Of a stretch of 64,000 nt of DNA, positions 26,631 through 34,758 are shown piece by piece. The notes under the pieces were generated by a model that did not search any database, had not been told where the DNA came from, and saw nothing but the letters and a program-made list of their open reading frames with translations. How positions within the stretch are numbered: position 1 is the first letter of the stretch; each line of letters begins with the position of its first letter. Source of the stretch: Stappia taiwanensis (GTDB lineage Bacteria; Pseudomonadota; Alphaproteobacteria; Rhizobiales; Stappiaceae); the NCBI RefSeq assembly GCF_014635285.1, contig NZ_BMCR01000002.1, forward strand, positions 712,881-776,880, given 5' to 3'. Made by a program: the position numbers and the translations under genes.

Positions 26631-28064
26631 TCAGGCGGTCTCCGCCAGCACGACCCTTGGCGCCGTTGCCACGTAAAGACCATCGATGGCGGCATTCTTC
26701 TGCAGGAAACTCAAGCCGTTGAGCGCGTCCATGAACTGCATGTTCTGCTCCCGCGTCTCATCGCCGAATTCTCCGGCACCGCGGCGCATATCGACCCCCT
26801 GGCGCAGCTTTTCGGCCACTTTCTTCGCAACCACCTCGCCGTATTGCCCGTCGCGCACCTCCTCGAAATCGGCGCCGCCGGACACGATGCTGACAAACGC
26901 CTTCTTCATCTCGCCGTCGGCGTAGTCCTTCGACGTGAGACGCTGGGCTTCCCAGAAATACCCGTCCTGCCCCCGGCCCAGATCGTAGAAGGAAGACACC
27001 AGCATCAGAAAGCGCAAATAGGCCTGGCGATAGCTGGTCTCGAAGAAGTTGACGGCCCGGTCCTCGGCCACTTCGCCCTTCAGCACACTGGCGATGCAGG
27101 CACCGGCGATCAGGCTTGAGACCATCGCCAGATGAACCCCGCTCGACAGCAGCGGATCGAGGAAACAGGCCGCATCGCCGCACATGAAATAGCCGGGACC
27201 GGAGAACCGGTCCGAGGTGTAGGAGTAGTCCGTTTCCATCCGCACCTCGCGGCGCTCGGCCTTCTCCAGAATGATCTTCGCTTCGGGGTTTTGCTGCAGG
27301 GTGCGGTCGTAGATTTCCTCGTTGCTGCGCCCGGCGGCCCGCTCCTTTCGCAACTGGTCATGGGTCAGAACGATGCCGACGCTGACCGTCCCGTCATGCA
27401 GCGGAATGAACCAGATCCAGCCGGCCTCGATCGAGATGATCCGGGTGGAGCCCTCCGGCAGGTCGTCGTAGGTGAGGTGGCTGTCCGTCCAGTAGGACCA
27501 GATCGCCACGTTCTTGAACGCCTCGTGAAAATGCCGGCTCTTGGTGTGTTCATTGGCAAGCACACCGCTGCGCCCGGAGCAGTCGACCAGATACTTGAAG
27601 CCGATCGTCCCCTTGCTGTCCTTGGTCCGGTCGTGGAAATCGGCGCTGACCGCACGCCCGTTCTCGAAGTTGATCTTCGTGACCTTGACGTTCTGATGCA
27701 CGCTGGCGCCGGTCTCGGCGGCATGATTGAGCAGGATTTCGTCGAACTCCGACCGCTTCACCTGATAGGAATGGGTTGGCGCGCCTTCCACCTCATCGAA
27801 CCGGAACGACCACTTCTCGTTGCCCCAGTTGAAGTAGCCGCCGGGCTTTTCGACAAAGCCATGCGTCTTCAGCTTTTCCCCCGCACCGATGATGTCGATC
27901 ATCGGCATCAATGAGGCGAGCAGGGACTCGCCGATGTGATACCTGGGAAAGATATCGCGCTCCAGAACGTTGGTCTTGATGCCGTTCTTTGCCAGAATGG
28001 TCGCCACCGTCGATCCGGCCGGACCGCCGCCAATGACAAGAACGTCCGTTTCATAATGCTTCAT
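26631..28064 (-). CDS. Flavin-dependent halogenase-like oxidoreductase
   Basis: An FAD protein of 477 residues from the ATG at 28064 (GGAG seven bases upstream). The FAD motif is VIGGGPAGSTVATIL. The halogenase signature W-x-W-x-I-P is present (EAGWIWFIPLHDG), as is the FAD-site segment CGDAACFLDPLLSSGVHLAM, typical of phenol/pyrrole-type flavin halogenases and related monooxygenases. GESLLASLMP near the N-terminus fits that group too. A halogenase is unexpected in a steroid catabolic island; the enzyme could be a hydroxylase or dehydrogenase of the same superfamily. An operator variant lies 130 bp upstream. It precedes the FadD3-like gene by 75 bp. Confidence 0.75.
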   Translation of the reverse strand: MKHYETDVLVIGGGPAGSTVATILAKNGIKTNVLERDIFPRYHIGESLLASLMPMIDIIGAGEKLKTHGFVEKPGGYFNWGNEKWSFRFDEVEGAPTHSYQVKRSEFDEILLNHAAETGASVHQNVKVTKINFENGRAVSADFHDRTKDSKGTIGFKYLVDCSGRSGVLANEHTKSRHFHEAFKNVAIWSYWTDSHLTYDDLPEGSTRIISIEAGWIWFIPLHDGTVSVGIVLTHDQLRKERAAGRSNEEIYDRTLQQNPEAKIILEKAERREVRMETDYSYTSDRFSGPGYFMCGDAACFLDPLLSSGVHLAMVSSLIAGACIASVLKGEVAEDRAVNFFETSYRQAYLRFLMLVSSFYDLGRGQDGYFWEAQRLTSKDYADGEMKKAFVSIVSGGADFEEVRDGQYGEVVAKKVAEKLRQGVDMRRGAGEFGDETREQNMQFMDALNGLSFLQKNAAIDGLYVATAPRVVLAETA

Positions 28065-28196
28065 CACGATCTCCTGCGTGAATTCCTCTGAAAAGCGCAG
28101 ATTGAGAAAGCGGACCTGAATTCAATTTTCTTATATTTTTGACTGTTCTTTCCCGAACCTACACAATGAACTCTATTCCCGGCGTCAAAAGCTGCA

Positions 28197-28212
28197 TCGT
28201 CTGTTTGGGTGA
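28197..28212. promoter_or_regulatory. Steroid-island operator variant (TCGTCT-gttt-GGGTGA)
   Basis: Preceded by GCA as at the other copies, this 6-4-6 site lies 130 bp upstream of the halogenase-like gene. It is nearly identical to the site at 29341. Confidence 0.5.
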
Positions 28213-28227
28213 ACCTCAAGTCTTGAC

Positions 28228-28253
28228 CGCCCGCCCCCCGGCGGGGGCGGGCG
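28228..28253 (-). terminator. GC-rich hairpin after the beta-propeller gene
   Basis: CGCCCGCCCC pairs with GGGGCGGGCG just beyond the stop of the exported beta-propeller gene. There is no T run, so it may be an mRNA-end hairpin and not a full intrinsic terminator. Confidence 0.4.
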
Positions 28254-28265
28254 CCGAGCGAGGCG

Positions 28266-29282
28266 TTACCAGAGCGGCGCGCCAAGCTTCCGGCAGGCGA
28301 TCGAATTCGCCTTCTCCTCCGGCAGGTGCTTGAAGAAGTTGAGATTGGTGACGCAGATATCCTCCGCGCCAAAGGCAAGGCTGGCCGGCGCGCCGAGCGG
28401 TGCCTGCAGCGGATTACCGAGTTGCTCGCGCTTGCGCGCATCCGGGCTCACCTTCCAGATTTCGCTGCGCAGGGTCTCCGTCAGGTAGAAATTCCCCTCC
28501 GCATCGACCTCCAGCCCATCCATGTTGTCATAGCCGAAGGTCAGCATCTCGGCCTTGCCCGCGCTGCCATCGGCATTGATCGGCACCTTGACCAGCATCG
28601 GGATCCCGCCCGTCACGCCAAACAGCGCGCTTTCATCGCCAGCCAGGGCAATGCCGTTGACCCCCACCGGATAGCCGCTCAGGCTCTTGTCCCCGGGGCT
28701 GAACAACGGGTCCTTCGACCACAGAACGGCGGATTTTTCCTTCGGGTCGATCTTCCAGATCGCCTGCAGGCTGAGATCGGAGAGGTAGATGCTGCCGTCC
28801 GAGGCGATCACCGGATCGTCGGGGAAGCAGAACGGGTAGCCGTCCGCGCGGGTCACCACCGGCTCAACGGTGCCGGTGGACAGGCTCACCGCATACAGTC
28901 CCGACCGGGTCACGGTTGCATCACCGCAGGCCTCGACGGAAAGCTTGGCCTTGGCCGGCCAGGGAAAGCGTTTGGAATACTCGGAAAACGCGACATAAAG
29001 TTTGTCCGCACCGTCCCAGTCGATGCCGACGGTGCTGCCCTTGGCCGAGCCGATCACCGTCCGCAGATCGGCGACCTTTCTGACAGTCCCGTCCTTGGCG
29101 ACCTGCATGACATGACCGGAGTGAAACAGGCTGACGTAGAACCCACCCTTGCCATCGGCGACAAGCCCTTCCGGCGCATCGTCGAATTGCGCCAGAATGC
29201 GCCATTCGGATGCGGCCGCCGGCACCAGGCCTGAGGACATGGACAGGAGAAATACGGAAAGAAATACAAGGCAGCGCGACAT
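28266..29282 (-). CDS. Exported SMP-30-like beta-propeller protein
   Basis: A protein of 338 residues with a signal peptide (MSRCLVFLSVFLLSMSSG, cleaved after AAAS or AAA). Repeated blades such as PEGLVADGKGGFYVSLFHSG, DDPVIASDGSIYLSDLSLQA and MDGLEVDAEGNFYLTETLRS give the pattern of a six-bladed SMP-30/gluconolactonase/strictosidine-synthase-like propeller. Such folds hydrolyse lactones or bind small molecules. Its own operator-like site lies 59 bp upstream, which ties it to the steroid genes. A periplasmic lactonase or steroid-binding role is a guess. GGGAGGGG precedes the ATG at 29282. Confidence 0.72.
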   Translation of the reverse strand: MSRCLVFLSVFLLSMSSGLVPAAASEWRILAQFDDAPEGLVADGKGGFYVSLFHSGHVMQVAKDGTVRKVADLRTVIGSAKGSTVGIDWDGADKLYVAFSEYSKRFPWPAKAKLSVEACGDATVTRSGLYAVSLSTGTVEPVVTRADGYPFCFPDDPVIASDGSIYLSDLSLQAIWKIDPKEKSAVLWSKDPLFSPGDKSLSGYPVGVNGIALAGDESALFGVTGGIPMLVKVPINADGSAGKAEMLTFGYDNMDGLEVDAEGNFYLTETLRSEIWKVSPDARKREQLGNPLQAPLGAPASLAFGAEDICVTNLNFFKHLPEEKANSIACRKLGAPLW

Positions 29283-29340
29283 GAACCCCTCCCTTTTCGC
29301 AAGATGCACGTCAGGATTGGTCATTCCACCGCCGACCGCA

Positions 29341-29356
29341 TCGTCTGTTCGGGTGA
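29341..29356. promoter_or_regulatory. Steroid-island operator variant (TCGTCT-gttc-GGGTGA)
   Basis: Lies 59 bp upstream of the beta-propeller gene and 134 bp upstream of the divergent fadA6-like gene. It differs from the site at 28197 at one base. Confidence 0.55.
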
Positions 29357-29409
29357 GCGCACGGCGGAGGTGGCGGCCCGTCTTGTTGCCGGCTCGTCTC
29401 TTCGCCAGA

Positions 29410-29425
29410 TCGTCTCTTCGGATGA
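29410..29425. promoter_or_regulatory. Steroid-island operator variant (TCGTCT-cttc-GGATGA)
   Basis: Lies 65 bp upstream of the fadA6-like gene. A second half-site, TCGTCTCTTCG, repeats directly 17 bp before it (29393), so this divergent promoter region carries two full sites and one half-site. Confidence 0.5.
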
Positions 29426-29489
29426 TTGTCGGTGCCCGGTAGGTGGTTAGGGTTTCGGCAACTGGTGCTTTTCTGGAGAGGTTCGAACA

Positions 29490-30641
29490 ATGCCCGAAGC
29501 CTATATCGTCGACGCCGTGCGCACCCCCATCGGCCGCAAGAAGGGATCGCTCGCCACTCTGCATTCGGCCGATCTCGGCGCGCATCCGATCAAGGCGCTG
29601 ATGGCGCGGACCGGCATCGATCCGGCCGCCGTCGACGATGTGATCTATGGCTGCACGGAAACCATCGGCTCGCAGGCCGGGGATATCGCCCGCACCTGCT
29701 GGCTGGTCGCGGGCCTGCCCGATCATGTGCCCGGCGTCACCGTCGACCGGCAATGCGGCTCGTCGCAGCAGGCAATCCATTTCGCCGCGCAAGGGGTGAT
29801 GAGCGGCACCCAGGATCTGGTCGTCGCCGGCGGCGTGCAGAGCCTCAACACCATCCCCATCGGTGCGGCCATGACGGTGGGCGCCCAGTTCGGCTACCCC
29901 GATCCTTTCCGTACCTCACCGGGTTGGCTTGCCCGCTATGGCGATCAGGAGGTGAGCCAGTTCCGCGCCGCCGAGATGATCGCCGAAAAGTGGAACTCCT
30001 CACGCGCGGAGATGGAGACATTCGCACTGGAGAGCCATCGGCGCGCCATCGCCGCCATCGACGGCGGCCTGTTCCGCGACGAAATCGCCCCGATCAATGG
30101 CTTTGCGGTGGATGAGCCGCCGCGCCGCGATACCTCGCTGGAGAAAATGGCGGGGCTCGAACCGCTGATCGAGGGCGGGCGCGTCCATGCCGGCGTCGCC
30201 AGCCAGAACAGCGATGCCTCCGCCGCGCTGCTGATCGCCTCCGAACGGGCGGTCAAGGACCATGGCCTGACGCCGCGCGCGCGCATTCATCATCTGTCCG
30301 TGCGCGGCGCCGACCCGGTCTGGATGCTGACCGCCCCGATCCCGGCGACTCGATACGCGCTGGAAAAGACCGGCATGAAGATCGCCGATTTCGACCTGTT
30401 CGAGTGCAACGAGGCCTTCGCCTCGATTCCCATGGCCTGGATGAAGGATCTCGACATTCCCCATGAGCGGGTCAACGTCAATGGCGGCGCCATCGCCCTT
30501 GGCCATCCGCTTGGCGCCACCGGCGCCCGGCTGATGACCTCGATGCTGCATGAGCTCGAACGCCGCAAGGGCCGCTATGCCCTGCAGACCATGTGCGAGG
30601 GCGGCGGCCAGTCCAACGTGACCATCATCGAGCGACTTTGA
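29490..30641 (+). CDS. fadA6: FadA6-like thiolase of steroid ring degradation
   Basis: A thiolase of 383 residues. The acylated Cys lies in VTVDRQCGSSQQAIHFAAQ; the C-terminal pair is [20 protein letters not shown] and LQTMCEGGGQSNVTIIERL. The whole sequence follows mycobacterial FadA6, for example WLARYGDQEVSQFRAAEMIA, EKMAGLEPLIEGGR and RARIHHLSVRGADPVWMLTA. FadA6 performs a late thiolysis after the last rings are opened. It starts a plus-strand pair with the following SDR gene, with GGAGAGG before the ATG and an operator variant 65 bp upstream. Confidence 0.87.
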   Translation: MPEAYIVDAVRTPIGRKKGSLATLHSADLGAHPIKALMARTGIDPAAVDDVIYGCTETIGSQAGDIARTCWLVAGLPDHVPGVTVDRQCGSSQQAIHFAAQGVMSGTQDLVVAGGVQSLNTIPIGAAMTVGAQFGYPDPFRTSPGWLARYGDQEVSQFRAAEMIAEKWNSSRAEMETFALESHRRAIAAIDGGLFRDEIAPINGFAVDEPPRRDTSLEKMAGLEPLIEGGRVHAGVASQNSDASAALLIASERAVKDHGLTPRARIHHLSVRGADPVWMLTAPIPATRYALEKTGMKIADFDLFECNEAFASIPMAWMKDLDIPHERVNVNGGAIALGHPLGATGARLMTSMLHELERRKGRYALQTMCEGGGQSNVTIIERL

Positions 30642-30685
30642 CCGATGCCCATCGTCCACCTGTTTCACCAGAGGAGCCCGACCCC

Positions 30686-31486
30686 ATGACCGAAACCGGC
30701 CTGCCAGATGCCGACATCAGGCTCGATGGATGCGTGGCGATCGTCACCGGCGGCACCCGTGGCATCGGCGCGGACATCGCCCGGGAGTTGCTTGCCGCCG
30801 GCGCCGAGGTCGCCGTCTGCGGTCGCAGCGCGCCGGAGACCTTGCCGCAAGCCGGCGGGCGCAGTGCCCGCTTCTGGCCTTGCGACGTGCGCAAGCATGA
30901 GGAGGTGGCCGGTTTCGTCGAGACGGTCGGGCGGGAGTACGGCCGTATCGACATCCTCGTCAACAACGCCGGCGGCTCGCCGGCAGTGGATGCGGCCACC
31001 GTCTCGCCGCGCTTTCACGAGGCCATTCTCGCGCTCAACCTGACCGCGCCCATTCACCTGTCCCAGGCGGTGGCGCCCTGGATGCGTAAAGGCGCGGAGG
31101 CCGGCTCCATCGTCAACATCGCCAGCGTCTCGGCGACGCGGCCCTCGCCAGGCACCGCCGTCTATGGCGCCGCCAAGGCGGGACTTCTCGGCCTGACCCG
31201 CAGCCTTGCCGCCGAATGGGGGCCGGACATCCGCGTCAATGCCATTGTCGTCGGGCTGGTGGAAACCGGCGGGGAGGCCCAGCCCTATGGCACCGAGGCC
31301 GCACGTAGCGCCATTGCCGCATCCCTGCCGGCGCGGCGCATGGGCCGACCTGAGGACATCGCCAAGGGCGTGTTGTTCCTTTGCAGTCCGATGGCCCGCT
31401 ACATTTCCGGGGCCACGCTGGAGATCCATGGCGGCGGGGAAAAGCCGCTGTTCCTCGATCAGGTCGAGCGGCTGGGCGCGGACTGA
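30686..31486 (+). CDS. Short-chain dehydrogenase, partner of the thiolase
   Basis: An SDR of 266 residues from the ATG at 30686 (GAGGAG upstream). TGGTRGIGADIARELL binds the cofactor; a basic GRS after strand two hints at NADP. NNAGG and the catalytic SVSATRPSPGTAVYGAAK follow. The segment VVGLVETGGEAQPYG and the end GGGEKPLFLDQV are less usual. It lies 44 bp after fadA6, so it probably acts on the same beta-hydroxy/beta-keto acyl-CoA series. Confidence 0.78.
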   Translation: MTETGLPDADIRLDGCVAIVTGGTRGIGADIARELLAAGAEVAVCGRSAPETLPQAGGRSARFWPCDVRKHEEVAGFVETVGREYGRIDILVNNAGGSPAVDAATVSPRFHEAILALNLTAPIHLSQAVAPWMRKGAEAGSIVNIASVSATRPSPGTAVYGAAKAGLLGLTRSLAAEWGPDIRVNAIVVGLVETGGEAQPYGTEAARSAIAASLPARRMGRPEDIAKGVLFLCSPMARYISGATLEIHGGGEKPLFLDQVERLGAD

Positions 31487-31502
31487 GCCGCGCCCACCAC
31501 GC

Positions 31503-31532
31503 GAAGAGGGCGCGGCCATGCGTGCCCTCTTC
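31503..31532. terminator. Bidirectional hairpin between convergent SDR genes
   Basis: GAAGAGGGC and GCCCTCTTC form a perfect 9-bp stem around a 12-base loop, between the ends of two convergent genes. The pyrimidine-rich arms could serve both strands. Confidence 0.5.
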
Positions 31533-31551
31533 ACCCTGTCACCTCACGATC

Positions 31552-32463
31552 TCACTGGCCGTAGACCGGCTTTGCTGTAGGCCGGTCAGCCAACAGGCCC
31601 GCGACCGCGTCGCCGACATCCTCCGCCGGCCATTGAGCACCCCGATCCCGGCTCGGGCCGTCGTTCCAGCCCAGCGCCACCGAAAGCCGTCCGCCCAACA
31701 GTTCGAACACCTCGCCGGTGACCTTGCCGGACTGGGCCGAACACAGCCAGGCGATCAGCGGCGCGGTGTTTTCCGGCGCGAACAGATCGAAATCCCCGTC
31801 CTTGCGCGACATCGACGCGCCGAATGCCTCCTCGGTCATGCGCGTGCGCGCCTGCGGCGCGATTGCATTGGCGGTGATGCCGTAGCGGACCAGTTCCGCA
31901 GCCTGCACCAGCGTCAGGCTGGCGATCCCCGCCTTGGCGGCCGAATAGGCGCTCTGGCCGATGGAGCCCTGAAGGCCCGCGCCCGAGGTGGTGTTGACGA
32001 TGCGCGCATCCACATCGCGCCCGGCCTTGGCCTCGGCCCGCCAATGATCGACCGCGTGGCGCGAGGTGCAGAAATGGCCGCGCAGATGCACCCGCATCAT
32101 CGCATCCCATTCCTCCGGGGTTGCCGAGACGAACATCCGGTCGCGCACAAAGCCCGCGTTGTTGACCACCGCATGCAGCGCGCCGAAGGTCTGAAGCGCG
32201 GTGTCGACGATGCGCTTGCCCGCCTCCCAATCGGCGACATCCTCGCCATTGGCCACGGCCCGCCCGCCGGCGGCGGTGATTTCCGCCACCACCTCTTCCG
32301 CCGGGCTCTGGCTGGTCTCGCCCGCCTCGCCGTGGTTGCCGACACCGAGATCATTGACCACGACCGCAGCCCCCTGGCGCGCCAGTTCAAGCGCATAGGC
32401 CCGTCCCAGCCCCCGCCCCGCGCCGGTAACGATCACCACCCGATCCTTGCAAACTCCCATCAT
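31552..32463 (-). CDS. Short-chain dehydrogenase, 17beta-HSD4 (Hsd4A)-like
   Basis: An SDR of 303 residues in the family of multifunctional-enzyme-2-type hydroxyacyl-CoA/17beta-hydroxysteroid dehydrogenases. The features are TGAGRGLGRAYALELARQG, VVNDLGVGNHGEAG (long insertion after strand two, seen in HSD17B4), SGAGLQGSIGQSAYSAAKAG with the catalytic Tyr and Lys, and LVQAAELVRYGITANAIAPQ. It would oxidise a side-chain or ring beta-hydroxyacyl-CoA. Its ATG overlaps the stop of the acyl-CoA dehydrogenase gene before it (ATGA). Confidence 0.8.
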   Translation of the reverse strand: MMGVCKDRVVIVTGAGRGLGRAYALELARQGAAVVVNDLGVGNHGEAGETSQSPAEEVVAEITAAGGRAVANGEDVADWEAGKRIVDTALQTFGALHAVVNNAGFVRDRMFVSATPEEWDAMMRVHLRGHFCTSRHAVDHWRAEAKAGRDVDARIVNTTSGAGLQGSIGQSAYSAAKAGIASLTLVQAAELVRYGITANAIAPQARTRMTEEAFGASMSRKDGDFDLFAPENTAPLIAWLCSAQSGKVTGEVFELLGGRLSVALGWNDGPSRDRGAQWPAEDVGDAVAGLLADRPTAKPVYGQ

Positions 32464-33566
32464 GCCGTCCTTTTCATTGGCGTCGTCCCTGTCACTTTCG
32501 CGACTTGCGGAAACAACCGGTCAGGTCCGAGCGGCGCGGAGAGGATCCGCTCCGCGATGCGCTGGCGGTGATGCTCCGGTCCGCCCCAGCGCTGGGTGAG
32601 CGAGAGCGCCCGCTTCAGATAAAGATGCACATCCACCTCCCAGGAGTAGCCCATGGCGCCATGCACCTGAAGCGTGGTCCGCGCCGCCAACGTGGCCGCC
32701 TCCCCGGCCGCCAACAGCGCATGGGACACCCGCGCGCGGCTCTCCACGCTCTGCGGCACACCCTCGGGAAGAGCGGGCATGAGCGCTGCCGCCGCATGCA
32801 CCACCGGGCGGGCGAATTCGATTTTCACCTGCGCGCTGGCCAGATGATGCTTGATCGCCTGATTGGCGCCGATCGGCCGGCCGAACTGCCGGCGCTCGCC
32901 CGCGTATGCAACGGCAAGATCGACGCAGGCCTGGGCAAGGCCGACCAGCTCCGCCGCCGTGAACACCGCGCCGCGTTCAGCGGCCCGGGCCAGCAGCGCC
33001 GCCATTGCCCCGGGTGCGGCGATCAGCGCTCCCGCTGCCGGCTCCCCGCTTACCGTGAAAAGCTGACGTAACGGGTCGATGCCCGCTTGCTGAACGCGCC
33101 GGACTTCCTCGCTTCGCACCAGCCGCAACCCGTCCGGGCCGGGCAACACGAAGGCGCTGGCCGCATTGGCGGCAACGATCCACGGGGTCTGCGGATGCGC
33201 GAGCGCGATCAGCGCGCCGGTTTCAAGGCTCTGCGTCAGCGCCGCCCGGGCGGTCTCGCCCTCGCAGTCAGCCAGAAGCGGCAGCACCACCCCGGCATGA
33301 TCCACCAGCGGTTCGGGAAGGCAGGCATGGCCGCAGGCCTCGGCGATCTGCACGAAATCCGCGCCGCCAAGCCCCAGACCGCCGGCGTCTTCGGGAACCA
33401 GCACCCCGGAAAGCCCCAACTCCAGCAGCTTGCGCCAGCGCTCCCGGTCGAAGCTGCAGGCGGCGCTCATCTGCCCGCGCAGCGCCGCCGAGCCGCATTC
33501 GCGGGCCAGCAACTCGCGGACCACATCCGCCATCATCGTCTGCTCTTCGCTAAAGGCGAAATTCAT
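32460..33566 (-). CDS. Acyl-CoA dehydrogenase, short type
   Basis: A protein of 368 residues, shorter than standard acyl-CoA dehydrogenases and lacking the usual active-site pattern in the middle, as in the non-catalytic partner subunits of steroid heterotetramers. Landmarks are FSEEQTMMADVVRELLARE, the flavin-binding RRQFGRPIGANQAIKHHLA and the late helix LQVHGAMGYSWEVDVHLYLK. It stands next to a full-length dehydrogenase gene, so the two likely form an alpha2beta2 enzyme acting on a ring-derived CoA ester. Confidence 0.82.
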   Translation of the reverse strand: MNFAFSEEQTMMADVVRELLARECGSAALRGQMSAACSFDRERWRKLLELGLSGVLVPEDAGGLGLGGADFVQIAEACGHACLPEPLVDHAGVVLPLLADCEGETARAALTQSLETGALIALAHPQTPWIVAANAASAFVLPGPDGLRLVRSEEVRRVQQAGIDPLRQLFTVSGEPAAGALIAAPGAMAALLARAAERGAVFTAAELVGLAQACVDLAVAYAGERRQFGRPIGANQAIKHHLASAQVKIEFARPVVHAAAALMPALPEGVPQSVESRARVSHALLAAGEAATLAARTTLQVHGAMGYSWEVDVHLYLKRALSLTQRWGGPEHHRQRIAERILSAPLGPDRLFPQVAKVTGTTPMKRTA

Positions 33567-33579
33567 GGCGTGTCCTTTC

Positions 33580-33594
33580 TAGGGTCAGGCCCTA
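33580..33594. promoter_or_regulatory. Near-palindrome TAGGGTCAGGCCCTA
   Basis: Lies 14 bp upstream of the short acyl-CoA dehydrogenase start, in the 25-bp gap after the preceding gene. One mismatch breaks the palindrome. Its first 10 bases equal the end of the miniature element at 40237, so it could be a TetR-type site or chance similarity. Confidence 0.25.
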
Positions 33595-34758
33595 ACCGCG
33601 TGGCAGGCCAAGCAGCCGCTCGGCGATGATGTTGCGCTGGATCTCGTTGGTGCCGGCATAGATCGGCCCGGCCAACGAGAAGAGATAGCCATCGAGCCAG
33701 CGCCCGACATCGCCGGCGGCGGGGGCGGTTGGCAAGAGTTCCGCTCGCGCGCCAAGGATCGCCAGCGCGGTTTCGTGCATCTTTATGTCCATTTCCGACC
33801 AGAAGATCTTGTTGAGGCTGGCCTCCGCGCCGATGCTACCGCCGGCAATCAGCCGCGACGCGGTGGCGTAGATCGACAGGGCATAGGCCTCGGCGGCCAT
33901 CCAGGCCTCCGCCACCGCATCCCGTTGCGCCGCAGTGCAGGTCTCGCGGTTGGCCTCGTAAAGTTCCACAAGACGCCGCGCGGTCATCTGGAACCGGGCC
34001 GGGCTGCGCAGCATCAATCCGCGCTCGAAACCGGCGGTGGCCATGCAGATCCGCCAGCCCTCACCGTCCGCCCCCACCCGGTTGCCGATCGGAACCCGCA
34101 CCTCATCCAGGAACAATTCGGCAAAACCGGCCTCGCCGTTGATCTGGGCAATCGCCTGCCGGCTCACCCCTTGCGCGTCGAGCGGGAACAGGATCAGCGA
34201 CAGCCCCTTATGACGCTCGGAGGCCGGATCGGTGCGGAACAACCCGAAGGCCCAGTCCGCCATCACCGCCCGCGAGGACCAGATCTTGTGCCCGGAAAGC
34301 AGATAGCTGTCTCCGTCACGCACCGCCCTTGCCCGCACCGCCGCCAGATCGGACCCCGCCTGTGGCTCGGACCAAGCCTGTGCCCAGATTTCCTCGCCGG
34401 TGGCCATCGGCGGCAGGAACCGCGCCTTCTGCTCCTCGGAGCCGTATTCCATCAGGGTCGGACCGAGCAGGAAAATGCCGTTCTGGTTGACCCGCAGCGG
34501 CGCGCCGGCGGCGTAGTATTCCTCCTCGAAGATCAGCCAGCGGATCAGATCGAGCCCGCGCCCGCCATAGGCCTCGGGCCAGGTGACCATGCCCCAGCGG
34601 CCGTCATTAAGCCGGGCTTCCCAGTCGCGGTGGGCCTCGAACCCTGCTCGTCCGCCATCGAAGGAGGGAAGCGGTTCGGCTGGCACATTGGCCGCCATCC
34701 AGTCGCGCACCTCGGCGCGAAAGGCCTGTTGTTCATCCGTGTAGCGCAGGTCCACCAT
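33592..34758 (-). CDS. Acyl-CoA dehydrogenase, full-length type
   Basis: A protein of 388 residues. WPEAYGGRGLDLIRWLIFEE, AQAWSEPQAGSDLAAVRARA, LSGHKIWSSRAVMADWAFGL and AGPIYAGTNEIQRNIIAERL are standard landmarks. The FERGLMLRSPARFQM segment lies where steroid-type dehydrogenases carry the acyl-pocket loop. It pairs with the short dehydrogenase gene that follows it 25 bp downstream. Its ATG at 34758 shares a base with the stop of the enoyl-CoA hydratase gene. A much longer upstream frame is a shadow of that gene. Confidence 0.85.
   Translation of the reverse strand: MVDLRYTDEQQAFRAEVRDWMAANVPAEPLPSFDGGRAGFEAHRDWEARLNDGRWGMVTWPEAYGGRGLDLIRWLIFEEEYYAAGAPLRVNQNGIFLLGPTLMEYGSEEQKARFLPPMATGEEIWAQAWSEPQAGSDLAAVRARAVRDGDSYLLSGHKIWSSRAVMADWAFGLFRTDPASERHKGLSLILFPLDAQGVSRQAIAQINGEAGFAELFLDEVRVPIGNRVGADGEGWRICMATAGFERGLMLRSPARFQMTARRLVELYEANRETCTAAQRDAVAEAWMAAEAYALSIYATASRLIAGGSIGAEASLNKIFWSEMDIKMHETALAILGARAELLPTAPAAGDVGRWLDGYLFSLAGPIYAGTNEIQRNIIAERLLGLPRG

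Noticed and set aside
28220..28226. CAAGTCTTG resembling a KstR2 box
   Set aside because: The known box needs a 2-base spacer between CAAG and CTTG; here it is one base, and only one copy exists.
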